Positions 44,974-52,726 of a DNA stretch of 64,000 bases are shown here, piece by piece. Both the position numbers and the translations under genes were made by a program. Within the stretch, counting starts at the first letter, position 1. Each line of letters opens with the position of its first letter. The notes under the pieces were generated by a model. The model had not been told where the DNA came from, made no database searches, and worked only from the letters and a program-made list of their open reading frames with translations. The stretch lies in assembly GCF_017742245.1 (NCBI RefSeq), contig NZ_JAGHKO010000004.1, forward strand, positions 186,001 to 250,000. Direction: 5' to 3'. This DNA comes from Niastella soli. GTDB taxonomy: Bacteria; Bacteroidota; Bacteroidia; Chitinophagales; Chitinophagaceae.

Positions 44974-46830
44974 CTACATCCTATCCGGTACTCGAATCCC
45001 CAACAGTGCCAGACCCGATTTAAGCACATGGGCTACCAGTTGGTTGATCTGTAAACGCAACTCTTTTTTAGCAGGTGTTTCAGCTGTTATGATCTTATGC
45101 TTCGCAAAAAAGCTGTTGTACAACTGCGCCACGTTGAACACATAGCTGGCAATAGCACTTGGGTTCATTTCTTCACCAGCCTGTTTAATAACCTCGGGAT
45201 ATCTTTCCAGCGACAGGATCAATTCTTTTTCAAGAGGTAACAGGTCTGTACCAATATCAGAACCCGTATATAACTCTTTTCTAAAGACCGATTGCGTACG
45301 CGCGTAAGCGTATTGAATGAAAGTAGCCGTAAAACCATGCAGGTCTATCGACTCTTCGGGATTAAAGATCATCCGCTTTTGGGGATCAACCCGCACCAGG
45401 AAGAATTTTAAACCACCGGCGCCCACTATTTCATCCAACTCATTTAGTGCTGAAGCGCTCAGTTCCTCCGTTTTATGCTGGCCTTTTTCTTTTTGCTCTT
45501 CTTCTCTTTCCGTTCTTTTGCGTGCTGCCTCCCGGATCATTTCATCCAGGATATCGTCGGCATCAACCACGGTACCTTCACGCGTTTTCATTCTACCGGT
45601 AGGCAATTCCACCATACCATAGCTTAAATGGAAAATACCATCGGCGCCGGAAATGCCCAGCTTTTGGCAAATAAGCTTTAATACCTTGAAGTGATAGTTC
45701 TGTTCATCACCCACCACATACACGCTCAGATCGCAATTGAATTCGTTTTGTTTTACTTCAGCCAGGCCAATGTCCTGCGTAATGTAAACAGCCGTGCCAT
45801 CACGACGACGAACGATCTTTTCATCCAAACCGTCTTTGGTCAAATCAACCCAGGCGCTGCCATCATCTTTCAGGAAGAACACTTTTTTACGTAAGCCTTC
45901 TTCTACCAGGTCTTTCCCCAGCAGATAGGTCTCGCTTTCGTAATATATTTTATTGAAATCGCTGCCAATGCGTTTATAGGTCTCATCAAAGCCTTTGTAC
46001 ACCCAGCTGTTCATGGTGCGCCACAGTTCAACCACATCGGGTTTACCCGCTTCCCAGTCAACCAGCATTTGCTGAGCGGCTTGCATAATGGGCGCATCTT
46101 TTTCCAGCTCCTGTTTGGTGTCCTCCATTATTTTCTCCGCCTGCTCTTGCGTTTTTCCGGCAGCCAGTAATTCCGCCAGTTTCTTTTCCTTGATGGGCAC
46201 CATTTGTTTCTTTAGTTCGGTCCCAAACAGTACATAATAATCGCCCACCAGGTGGTCGCCTTTTATACCGGTACTATCAGGAGTGGCGCCATTGCCAAAT
46301 TGTTGCCAGGCGATCATGCTTTTGCAAATGTGAATACCGCGGTCGTTGGCAATACAGGTTTTTATCACCTCATAGCCATTGGCCTTATAAATTTCAGCTA
46401 CGCTCCAGCCGAGGAAATTATTTCTTAAATGCCCCAGGTGCAGGGGTTTATTGGTGTTGGGTGAAGAATATTCGATCATTACCCGTTTGCCGTTGTGTGG
46501 CTGACGGCCATAGGCGGGTTCGTTGTAATTTTCTTTTAGGAAGTTCAGCCAGAAACTGTCGCTGATGGCGAGGTTTAAAAACCCTTTGATCACATTAAAA
46601 GCGCCGAAAAGGGTGGCATTGTCCGTCAGCAGGGCCTGCCCCAGCTCATTGCCCAATTCTTCCGGCTTCTTTTTCAGGGTTTTTAACAGGGCAAACAACA
46701 CCACGGTATAATCCCCTTCAAATTCGGGTTTGGTCTCACTGACCGTAATGGAAGAGGGGGCTATGTCTACCTGGTACAACTTATTGAGCTGTTCGCTTAC
46801 TGCCTGCTGAATAACGGGAACTATTGCCAT
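44974..46830 (-). CDS. argS: Arginine--tRNA ligase
   Basis: A 618-residue class I aminoacyl-tRNA synthetase that charges tRNA-Arg using ATP. It starts at the ATG 46830 ([15 protein letters not shown]); eight further codons upstream are not expected. The N-terminal Add-1 domain is followed by the catalytic fold with [16 protein letters not shown] (the HIGH-type motif HLGH), the [17 protein letters not shown] loop that replaces KMSKS in this enzyme, and a C-terminal DALR anticodon-binding domain ending [10 protein letters not shown]. Length is normal for the family. A repeat array touches its stop codon, and a copy of its last bases lies 277 bases downstream. Confidence 0.96.
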   Translation of the reverse strand: MAIVPVIQQAVSEQLNKLYQVDIAPSSITVSETKPEFEGDYTVVLFALLKTLKKKPEELGNELGQALLTDNATLFGAFNVIKGFLNLAISDSFWLNFLKENYNEPAYGRQPHNGKRVMIEYSSPNTNKPLHLGHLRNNFLGWSVAEIYKANGYEVIKTCIANDRGIHICKSMIAWQQFGNGATPDSTGIKGDHLVGDYYVLFGTELKKQMVPIKEKKLAELLAAGKTQEQAEKIMEDTKQELEKDAPIMQAAQQMLVDWEAGKPDVVELWRTMNSWVYKGFDETYKRIGSDFNKIYYESETYLLGKDLVEEGLRKKVFFLKDDGSAWVDLTKDGLDEKIVRRRDGTAVYITQDIGLAEVKQNEFNCDLSVYVVGDEQNYHFKVLKLICQKLGISGADGIFHLSYGMVELPTGRMKTREGTVVDADDILDEMIREAARKRTEREEEQKEKGQHKTEELSASALNELDEIVGAGGLKFFLVRVDPQKRMIFNPEESIDLHGFTATFIQYAYARTQSVFRKELYTGSDIGTDLLPLEKELILSLERYPEVIKQAGEEMNPSAIASYVFNVAQLYNSFFAKHKIITAETPAKKELRLQINQLVAHVLKSGLALLGIRVPDRM

Positions 46831-46918
46831 GCGTTGATTTTGTTGAAACAGCAAATTTAAGATAATGTGATGAGTTAATGGCGAATAGGTGGGAAGAAGG
46901 GGAGGGCAATCATTGTCA

Positions 46919-47033
46919 TTTAGTAAATGCTTGTATTAAGAAGTCCCCTCCTGGGAGAGCCTGTCCCGCTTTGCGGGAGGCAGGGTGTTAAGAAATCCCC
47001 TCCTGGGAGGGGTAGGGGTGGGTTCTCTGTGTT
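46919..47033 (+). repeat. Two tandem copies of the CCCCTCCTGGGAGGGG repeat with an inserted palindrome
   Basis: The first copy (46919-46963) is interrupted by CTGTCCCGCTTTGCGGGAGG, another short palindrome; the second (46988-47033) is complete. The same interrupted form is found reversed at 50930-51000. This is upstream of argS on the side away from its coding region. Confidence 0.85.
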
Positions 47034-47155
47034 TCATTCCGGGTTAATCAAATCAATGCCCACCCCTATCATCAGTGTTTATGTGTGCACACTGCAGCCC
47101 TTCCGGTAGCAGTGATTTAGCTCTCCTTTTCGCTTGACTAAACGACATTGAATAG

Positions 47156-47241
47156 GGCAATGGGCAGTGGGCAATGGGGAATACACCTCAGCGCGGAAAA
47201 GGCAGATGGCAGACGGCAAACGGTAATACACCTGAGCGCGG
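47156..47241 (-). repeat. Composite repeat: GGCAATR units, linker, CCRTCTG units, linker
   Basis: Four GGCAATR-type units (47156-47183), the linker AATACACCTCAGCGCGG (47180-47196), three units of the CCGTCTG family reversed (47201-47223) and a second linker copy with one change (47225-47241). The same order appears, reversed, at 51013-51209. The remaining bases of 46831-47560 show no gene. Confidence 0.88.
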
Positions 47242-47532
47242 CGGAATATATTATTCCCTGGCGAGGGCCATTTCCCATTTCCCAAAAAAAGAGCCATCCG
47301 CGGGGGCGAACAGCTCTAAAAGGTGCTTAGGGGTTAAACAAGCTTCAAATATGCTCGTTTTTAGCATATTAATAACAAATGTTAAATTTTATTGATCCAG
47401 GTCAATTATACAATTAAAAATAGGCGGGCGGGAACCGCTATTTAAAAAATGATTTGCCGTCTAAACAGGCAATCCGGTGCGGGAAAATATGCACCATTTG
47501 CAGATCGTGACCCGTAATTATTGATATTCAAT

Positions 47533-47540
47533 TAACTTTG
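47533..47540 (+). promoter_or_regulatory. TAnnTTTG promoter box of the GtrA gene
   Basis: TAACTTTG, an exact match to the Bacteroidota -7 consensus, 20 bases upstream of the GTG start. No convincing -33 element at the usual spacing. Confidence 0.35.
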
Positions 47541-47560
47541 TACCGTACAAAACACCAGTC

Positions 47561-48121
47561 GTGAAGAACCTGATTAATGCCGTCATAAACTTTTTTTATC
47601 CTTTGTTTCGCCCTTTCATGCCTTTACAAACCTTTAGGTATGCAGCCTGCGGTGGGGGAAATACATTGCTCGATATTTCACTTTTCTATATCAGCTTTCA
47701 TTTTTTATTTAAGGAACAAATGGTCCATACACCTATTGTAACCCTTAGGCCATATGTGGCCGCCTTCCTCGTTTCGTTCTCCATAACTTTTCCCTTGGGT
47801 TTTTATATGAGCCGCACCATTGTTTTTCCGGGTTCCACGTTGCGTGGACGCATTCAGCTGTTGCGCTATTTTATGATGGTATTGATTTGTCTGGGGCTGA
47901 ACTATATTTTTATAAAGCTGTTTGTTGAACAATGCCATTTATATCCTACCGTAGCTAAGATATTGACCACATTTATTGTAGTGGCATTTAGTTTTATTAC
48001 CCAGAAAAATTTCACCTTCAAGGTAGAAACGCCTGAAGAAGAAGCGTTGCTGGAAGCAGAAACAATAGTAGAAGCGGAAGCATTGGAAGAAGAAAGAAGT
48101 ACAGTGGGCAATAGGCAATAG
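47561..48121 (+). CDS. GtrA-like membrane protein
   Basis: A 186-residue protein starting with GTG, with four membrane helices and the GtrA pattern (TFRYAACGGGNTLLDISLFY, ITFPLGFYMSRTIVF, LLRYFMMVLICLGLNYIFIK, VVAFSFITQKNFTF). GtrA proteins are thought to flip lipid-linked sugars for cell-surface glycans. After the last helix comes an acidic tail of about 35 residues (EEEALLEAETIVEAEAL). The last five residues, VGNRQ, and the stop codon are encoded by the GGCAATA repeat, so the repeat sets the C-terminus. Family assignment is good; the sugar is unknown. Confidence 0.82.
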   Translation: MKNLINAVINFFYPLFRPFMPLQTFRYAACGGGNTLLDISLFYISFHFLFKEQMVHTPIVTLRPYVAAFLVSFSITFPLGFYMSRTIVFPGSTLRGRIQLLRYFMMVLICLGLNYIFIKLFVEQCHLYPTVAKILTTFIVVAFSFITQKNFTFKVETPEEEALLEAETIVEAEALEEERSTVGNRQ

Positions 48122-48134
48122 GCAATGGGCAATG
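48107..48134 (+). repeat. GGCAAT[A/G] repeat overlapping the GtrA stop
   Basis: Four 7-base units; the first two encode the last residues and the TAG stop of the GtrA-like gene. Confidence 0.92.
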
Positions 48135-48167
48135 GATAGAATTCAAACAATCTTTTGTTTCAATAGA

Positions 48168-48199
48168 AGATCCCCGGTCATTACTGACTGGGGATTTTT
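48168..48199 (+). terminator. Rho-independent terminator
   Basis: GATCCCCGGTCA / TGACTGGGGATTTTT hairpin with T run. Shortly after it, TCAACTGGTCAACTGGTCAAC (48247-48267) is another short tandem repeat. Confidence 0.8.
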
Positions 48200-48272
48200 G
48201 TGAATGGTGAGTTGTCAGTTGTGAGTGGGCAATTGCCTTCCTCTATCAACTGGTCAACTGGTCAACTCGCCC

Positions 48273-48686
48273 TTACTTAGGCTGCGTCATACTAAACCAA
48301 TTCCCACACCCATCGGTAATAATGGCCTCAATACCATAAAACTGTTCCTTAGGTTCCCCCTTGAATTGAACGCCCTTGGCTTTTAACTCTTCATAGGTAG
48401 CGCGGCAATCGGGCGTATAAAATGCACCAGCACCCATTACTCCTTTATCGAGCAACAATTTCAGGGCATTGCGTACTTCCTCATCATATCCGTTCATCGT
48501 ACTGGTGGCCGGAAATAAAATAACTTCCAATTCGGGTTGCTCGGGTGGGGTAACGGTCAACCACCTGAAACCATTATCCATGGTAGCATCTGTATGAACT
48601 TTGAACCCCAGTTTATTTACATAAAAATCATAGGCTTTCTCCTGATCGCTAACAAAAAAACTGGCATGTGATAATTTCGTGATCAT
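48273..48686 (-). CDS. VOC-family (glyoxalase-like) protein
   Basis: A 137-residue protein of the vicinal oxygen chelate fold: two beta-alpha-beta-beta-beta units starting with LSHASFFVSDQEKAYDFYVNKLGF and ending with GIEAIITDGCGNWFSM. The pattern is of the PhnB/glyoxalase-like type (FRWLTVTPPEQPELEVILFP, ATYEELKAKGVQFKGEP). Such proteins bind a metal and act on small organics or as antibiotic-binding proteins; the substrate is not predictable. Single gene, minus strand, convergent with GtrA. Confidence 0.85.
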   Translation of the reverse strand: MITKLSHASFFVSDQEKAYDFYVNKLGFKVHTDATMDNGFRWLTVTPPEQPELEVILFPATSTMNGYDEEVRNALKLLLDKGVMGAGAFYTPDCRATYEELKAKGVQFKGEPKEQFYGIEAIITDGCGNWFSMTQPK

Positions 48687-48751
48687 ATGTTATTAGTTTT
48701 GAACAAAGCTATTGATCAGGTCAACAAGTGTCTTATTGATTATTGCTTTTT

Positions 48752-48823
48752 CCTTCGCCCGCCGAAGCGCAGTGGCGGAGAAGGCCGCCCGTTTGCCGTC
48801 TGCCGTTTGCCGTTTGCCGTCTG
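48752..48823 (+). repeat. Palindrome followed by CCGT[T/C]TG array
   Basis: The imperfect palindrome CCTTCGCCCGCC...GGCGGAGAAGG (48752-48784) is followed by five 7-base units, CCGTTTG or CCGTCTG (48789-48823). In these units the third base is fixed and the fifth varies. Confidence 0.88.
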
Positions 48824-48966
48824 CCCTCCTTTTATTTAGTGATCCAATTCGTGTTTTCACGAAATACAGTGAAAAAAGAGTCGCAACATTTTTATTAGTC
48901 CATTGGCTGCCAGGTTGTTAACCAATTGGCATTTCGTTGGTTATTATTATAGCAAACCTATATGAT

Positions 48967-49311
48967 ATGAAAAGTTATGGTTCGCTCACCGATGCGCTGT
49001 CTGACCTCAGAACAAGAGGTTACCATGCTGATTTTGCTACGGAAACAGTATGCCTTTATTGTGGTGACCTTGACCTTCGACTGGATCCCGAAGATTTTCA
49101 CGTAGATGAAATACACCGGTTTGAAGGCAATTGCAAACCGGAAGACAATACCGTACTGTATGCCATTACCTCTTCAACAGGCGTAAAAGGAACCCTGGTA
49201 GATCCGTATGGCGCGCGTGGTGGCGATTCGGGTTGTGAATTAGGCAACACCAACCTGCTTACCATGTTAGAAGGCGCCCGAAACTGGAATCAAACAGCCA
49301 AACAATTATAG
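48967..49311 (+). CDS. Small uncharacterised protein (often labelled phosphoribosylpyrophosphate synthetase)
   Basis: A 114-residue protein from the ATG at 48967 (MKSYGSLTDALSDLRTRGY). It contains CLYCGDLDLRLDPEDFHVDE, RFEGNCKPEDNTVLYAIT and STGVKGTLVDPYG. It matches a small, common Bacteroidota family that databases label phosphoribosylpyrophosphate synthetase, but it is far too short and lacks the PRPP-binding motif, so the label is probably wrong. Two Cys (CLYC) are conserved in my memory of the family. It leads a probable three-gene unit with a peroxiredoxin and a DsbA protein, hinting at a redox link. Confidence 0.75.
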   Translation: MKSYGSLTDALSDLRTRGYHADFATETVCLYCGDLDLRLDPEDFHVDEIHRFEGNCKPEDNTVLYAITSSTGVKGTLVDPYGARGGDSGCELGNTNLLTMLEGARNWNQTAKQL

Positions 49312-49331
49312 TCACTACAAAAACAAACGCT

Positions 49332-49805
49332 ATGTTACCAACAGGCACACCTGCACCCGATTTTGAATTACATTCTACCCCCGACCAGCTTTTAAAATTA
49401 AGCGAGCTGAGAAACAAAAAGGTGATCCTTGCATTTTATCCCGCAGACTGGAGCCCAGTTTGCGACGACCAAATGACATTGTACAATGAAATGGGTAAAT
49501 ATTTTGCCAAACACAATGCGCAGTTAATAGGGATTTCGGTTGATAGCAAATGGTGTCACCTGGCGTTTAGCGAAGACCACAAATTTCATTTCCCCCTGCT
49601 GGCCGATTTTGAACCAAAAGGTGAGGTAGCAAAATTGTATGGGGTATTTAATGAAAAAACAGGTGAGTGCCAACGTGCCTTGTATGTGATAGATGAAGAA
49701 GGGATCATTCGCTGGAGTTATTTGTCGCCCGTTGGGATAAACCCCGGCGCCGATGGCATTTTGAATGCACTGGAAGAATTAGATAACGTAAAATCAACAA
49801 ACTAA
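49332..49805 (+). CDS. Peroxiredoxin (AhpC/TSA, AhpE-like)
   Basis: A 157-residue thioredoxin-fold peroxidase that reduces peroxides through a reactive cysteine. The site is FYPADWSPVCDDQM, with peroxidatic C44 and the conserved P-x-x-x-S/T-x-x-C spacing; the conserved Arg region is at ECQRALYVID. Other cysteines (near residues 77 and 116) could resolve the sulfenate, but neither is at the AhpC position, so it may be of the 1-Cys or atypical type. It starts 20 bases after the preceding gene and its stop overlaps the next start by one base. Cytoplasmic. Confidence 0.9.
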   Translation: MLPTGTPAPDFELHSTPDQLLKLSELRNKKVILAFYPADWSPVCDDQMTLYNEMGKYFAKHNAQLIGISVDSKWCHLAFSEDHKFHFPLLADFEPKGEVAKLYGVFNEKTGECQRALYVIDEEGIIRWSYLSPVGINPGADGILNALEELDNVKSTN

Positions 49806-50341
49806 TGACACAGCTAAGAACACCCGTAAACAGCAACGATCATATTTTTGGAAATGAGAACGCCCCGCTTGAATTGGTAAAATATGGCGATTATGAGTGC
49901 CCGTATTGCGGCCGTGCATATCCCATTGTAAAAGATATTATTCAGCAATTGGGCGACAATTTAAAATTCGTGTTCCGGAATTTTCCGCTTTCAAACGTAC
50001 ACCCACATGCCGTATCGGCTGCCGTAGCCACAGAAGCAGCCGCTTTACAGGGCAAGTTTTGGGAAATGCACGATATTATTTTTGAGAACCAAAAGACATT
50101 GGAAGTGGAGCACCTGTTTCTTTTTGCCCATAAGATAGGGCTTGACCTGGAACGCTTCAAAAACGATATTCAGGACCAGGCGTTGACCGATAAAGTAGAA
50201 AAAGATTTTTATGGTGGACTTAGAAGCGGTGTAAACAAAACCCCCACATTTTTTATTAACGGCGAGAAATATGAAGGCGACTGGAGCGGCACGCATTTAC
50301 TGGAGTATTTGCAAAACGTATTGACCAAAGTATCAGCGTAA
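49805..50341 (+). CDS. DsbA-family thioredoxin-fold protein
   Basis: A 178-residue DsbA-like protein with catalytic CPYC (C32-C35 in YGDYECPYCGRAYP), an alpha-helical insert and the cis-proline loop KTPTFFINGEKYEGDW. No signal peptide, so it is probably cytoplasmic, as in the DSBA thioredoxin-domain proteins that lie next to peroxiredoxins or Na+/H+ antiporters. Its start overlaps the peroxiredoxin stop by one base (TAATG), which implies translational coupling; it may reduce or oxidise the peroxiredoxin. Family assignment strong. Confidence 0.9.
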   Translation: MTQLRTPVNSNDHIFGNENAPLELVKYGDYECPYCGRAYPIVKDIIQQLGDNLKFVFRNFPLSNVHPHAVSAAVATEAAALQGKFWEMHDIIFENQKTLEVEHLFLFAHKIGLDLERFKNDIQDQALTDKVEKDFYGGLRSGVNKTPTFFINGEKYEGDWSGTHLLEYLQNVLTKVSA

Positions 50342-50345
50342 ACAA

Positions 50346-50762
50346 CTACTTCTCCAACTGGTACCCTTCAATAAAACAATGGGGAATAAACTTTTTAGGT
50401 TGTTCCTTTAGCTGTTGTTGTTTTAGCCAGGCCATGTTGCGGTAATAAGTGGGTGCAAATCCAATTTCTTTTTTAAAAAGCATACTAAACGAACTGATGC
50501 TTTCAAACCCAACCTCATTGCACACTTCGGTAATGGTGAGGTTTTCTCCGTTTAACAGGTCCCTGGCTTTGTCGATCCTTTTTTGTGTGAGGTATTGATG
50601 CGGGGTGATCTTATACACCTTAGTGAACAGGCGGTGAAAATGAAACATTGACAAACATGCTTTCCCGGCAATTTTGTCAAGGTCAATCGCCTCCCGAAAA
50701 TTATCATCAATATAAACTTTGGCAGTAACAATGCGCTGGTATAAGTCGGAGGCGATGGGCAT
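50346..50762 (-). CDS. AraC-family transcriptional regulator (HTH only)
   Basis: A 138-residue protein from ATG 50762 (MPIASDLYQRIVTAKVYIDD). The AraC double HTH spans about residues 8-108: NFREAIDLDKIAGKACLSMF, FHRLFTKVYKITPHQYLTQKR, and NLTITEVCNEVGFESISSFSMLFKKEIGF. A longer frame upstream to 51188 runs through repeat arrays and is rejected. The last 30 residues (KQQQLKEQPKKFIPHCFIEG) are a tail of unknown role. It is convergent with the DsbA gene, four bases apart, and may regulate that redox operon. Confidence 0.85.
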   Translation of the reverse strand: MPIASDLYQRIVTAKVYIDDNFREAIDLDKIAGKACLSMFHFHRLFTKVYKITPHQYLTQKRIDKARDLLNGENLTITEVCNEVGFESISSFSMLFKKEIGFAPTYYRNMAWLKQQQLKEQPKKFIPHCFIEGYQLEK

Positions 50763-50812
50763 AATTAGTTTATTGAAACCTAATTTACGTCTTTTCGAAG
50801 CAACATGCGCTG

Positions 50813-50865
50813 CCTTCTGCCGTCTGCCGCGCTGAGGTGGGATTCTCCCGATGCATCGGGAGGCC
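50813..50865 (+). repeat. Short heptanucleotide array, linker and palindrome
   Basis: CCTTCTG and CCGTCTG units (50813-50826), then the linker CCGCGCTGAGGTG, then TCTCCCGATGCATCGGGAG, a perfect palindrome at about 50841-50862. Confidence 0.85.
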
Positions 50866-50929
50866 GCGACAGGTAGCATATAAACACTGACTGACAGGGG
50901 TGTTTTTTTTGATTGACGTCGAATGAAAC

Positions 50930-51000
50930 ACATCCCCCCAACCTCCCACAAAGCGGGACTGGCTCTCCCACAAGAGGGGATTTTAATAAACAAGCTTAAA
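50930..51000 (-). repeat. Reversed copy of the CCCCTC repeat with inserted palindrome
   Basis: On the minus strand it reads AAATCCCCTCTTGTGGGAGAGCCAGTCCCGCTTTGTGGGAGG in outline, matching the form at 46940-46985. Confidence 0.8.
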
Positions 51001-51012
51001 TCAAACGACATT

Positions 51013-51209
51013 GTCTGCCGTTTGCCGTCTGCCTTCTGCCGTTTGCCGTTTGCCGTCTGCCTTCTGCTCTCGGCTGAGCCGAGACCGTCTGCCTTCTGCC
51101 GTTTGCTCTCGGCTGAGCCGAGACCGTCTGCCGTCTGCCGTCTGCCTTCTGCCGCGCTGAGGTGTATTACCCATTGCCCATTGCCCATTCCCCATCACTA
51201 CCCATTGCC
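51013..51209 (+). repeat. Composite array: CCKTCTG units with two embedded palindromes, linker, GGCAATR units
   Basis: About 20 heptanucleotide units (51013-51151) are interrupted twice by the 19-base palindrome CTCTCGGCTGAGCCGAGAC (51067-51085 and 51106-51124). They are followed by the linker CCGCGCTGAGGTGTATT (51152-51168) and reversed GGCAATG-type units (51170-51209). The last units hold the stop codon of the DUF2235 gene. Confidence 0.93.
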
Positions 51210-52259
51210 TTCTTCCTTAACATGCTTCCTTAAATTCTTCGGCCGGTACTGATACATTTCACGAAAGCGGTGCAACACACTTTCATCAATGGCCTGACGG
51301 CTGTCGTCGTGCAAGGTGATAGAACGCCATCTGGGTAACCAAAACCAAAAAGCCGGAGCATAAGAATTACGCAGTTCTCCCCAGGGATTGCCTTTTATGG
51401 TTTGGAATTCTTTATCGTCGTAACACAGTCCAATGTTGTTGGCCTGCATCCCCAGCCATTTCAACGCCAGATCACTTAACCCGGTATCGGCATAACCGCC
51501 ACCGATGTTTTTATGTACACCGGCAAACCAGCGCTGCTCAACCTGCTGCGGATGGTGCGGATTGTTTTTAACCGTATCGCTCAGCTCCCACAAAGCAGGA
51601 GAAAACATTTTTCTTCTTTCATCGATGGCCAATGCCTGAAAGGCGTTTTCGACAGAACTACTCAGGGTAACATCGTGAAACTGGTATTTTTTCATATTCC
51701 AGACACGGTACCAGGGCAGGGGAATACCCAGACTGCCCACTGTATCCCATACGCCAATAAATTTTATAGGCGTTACATCTTCACGGGCATATTGTTTTCT
51801 GAAACCTGTCATCATATCAGATTCGGGTGAGGTATACTCATCACGCATGCGGTACAGGTCGTAGGCTTTATCAACCAGACCAAGGTAATCCGGTTTCAGA
51901 ATACCACAATTACGGATCAGTCCGCCAATACTGCGAGCCGTATAGGCGCCGCGACTAAAACCAAACAGATAAATTTCATCACCTGGTTCGTAGTTGGTGA
52001 TCAGGAAAGTGTAAATGTCTTTTATGTTCTTATCAATACCAGCGCCTGTAATGCCACCCAATAAATTGGCTTTCCAGGAGTAACCGGTACCGATACCTTT
52101 ATCATAAAATTTGAGTTGTGGAGTGGGCACTTTTGTTGAATTGTCATACGGGCATATGCATTGATACATTTTTTCAACGTTGGTTTCCACCCGTTGACCA
52201 CGATCAATATTGCCCGGTTTATTCCAGGTCCCATCGCTGCAGGTTATAAGACGCTTCAT
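51198..52259 (-). CDS. DUF2235 alpha/beta hydrolase (T6SS phospholipase-like)
   Basis: A 353-residue alpha/beta hydrolase of the DUF2235 family, which includes Tle1-type phospholipase effectors. Signs are LITCSDGTWNKPG at the start, the nucleophile elbow GFSRGA (S102), IKFIGVWDTVGSLGIP with a catalytic-type Asp, and QRWFAGVHKNIGGGYAD with the His. No signal peptide or Rhs/PAAR fusion is seen. The last residues (EEGNG) and stop are encoded by repeat DNA. It lies 467 bases downstream of the amidase gene on the same strand. The substrate, possibly a membrane lipid, is inferred from the family only. Confidence 0.85.
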   Translation of the reverse strand: MKRLITCSDGTWNKPGNIDRGQRVETNVEKMYQCICPYDNSTKVPTPQLKFYDKGIGTGYSWKANLLGGITGAGIDKNIKDIYTFLITNYEPGDEIYLFGFSRGAYTARSIGGLIRNCGILKPDYLGLVDKAYDLYRMRDEYTSPESDMMTGFRKQYAREDVTPIKFIGVWDTVGSLGIPLPWYRVWNMKKYQFHDVTLSSSVENAFQALAIDERRKMFSPALWELSDTVKNNPHHPQQVEQRWFAGVHKNIGGGYADTGLSDLALKWLGMQANNIGLCYDDKEFQTIKGNPWGELRNSYAPAFWFWLPRWRSITLHDDSRQAIDESVLHRFREMYQYRPKNLRKHVKEEGNG

Positions 52260-52726
52260 GGCAAATACAATTAGAACTCCTTCCTTCCTGAAGGAAGTCT
52301 GATTTCAGGTAAAATGTAAAAGATGGTTATTATAAAATTAGGTAGGGTAGGAGTAAACAGGCAACCGGGAATTACTGATCTTTTCAGGGTAGTTGTACGG
52401 AATTATAAACCAGTAATAGCATGCGTTCAATGGCAGGCGTTAACAAAGAGGTTCCAAGTTATAAACTATTTTTTATTCATTGTATATTTCTGTAATTGAT
52501 AATGATCAAGAAGAAGGGCAATGGGGAATGGGCAATGGATTCTTGAACTTCGAGACTCATATCGTGAATCGGCAGACGGTCTCGGCTCAGCCGAGAGCAA
52601 ACGGCAGACGGCAGACGGCAAACGGTCTCGGCTCAGCCGAGAGCAAACGGCAGACGGCAAACGGCAAACCTCTATCGTTTATATCATCTTGTAAACCTGA
52701 TCAGCTGTACTGATCAACTCCCCAAA
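52260..52726. other. Non-coding gap holding a composite repeat
   Basis: GGCAATG units lie at 52517-52537, then a spacer with GATTCTTGAACTTCGAGACT, then a reversed array of CCGTYTG units at 52571-52669 carrying two more palindromes (52579-52597, 52625-52643). No protein-like frame is present. The part between 52260 and 52480 shows nothing recognisable. Confidence 0.88.

Noticed and set aside
48967-49311. Phosphoribosylpyrophosphate synthetase
   Set aside because: Too short and lacks the PRPP motif; kept as an uncharacterised family.
50346-51188. A 280-codon frame covering the AraC gene and upstream repeats
   Set aside because: The first half is translated heptanucleotide repeat (GRRQTADG-like). 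A good ATG at 50762 begins the AraC domain.
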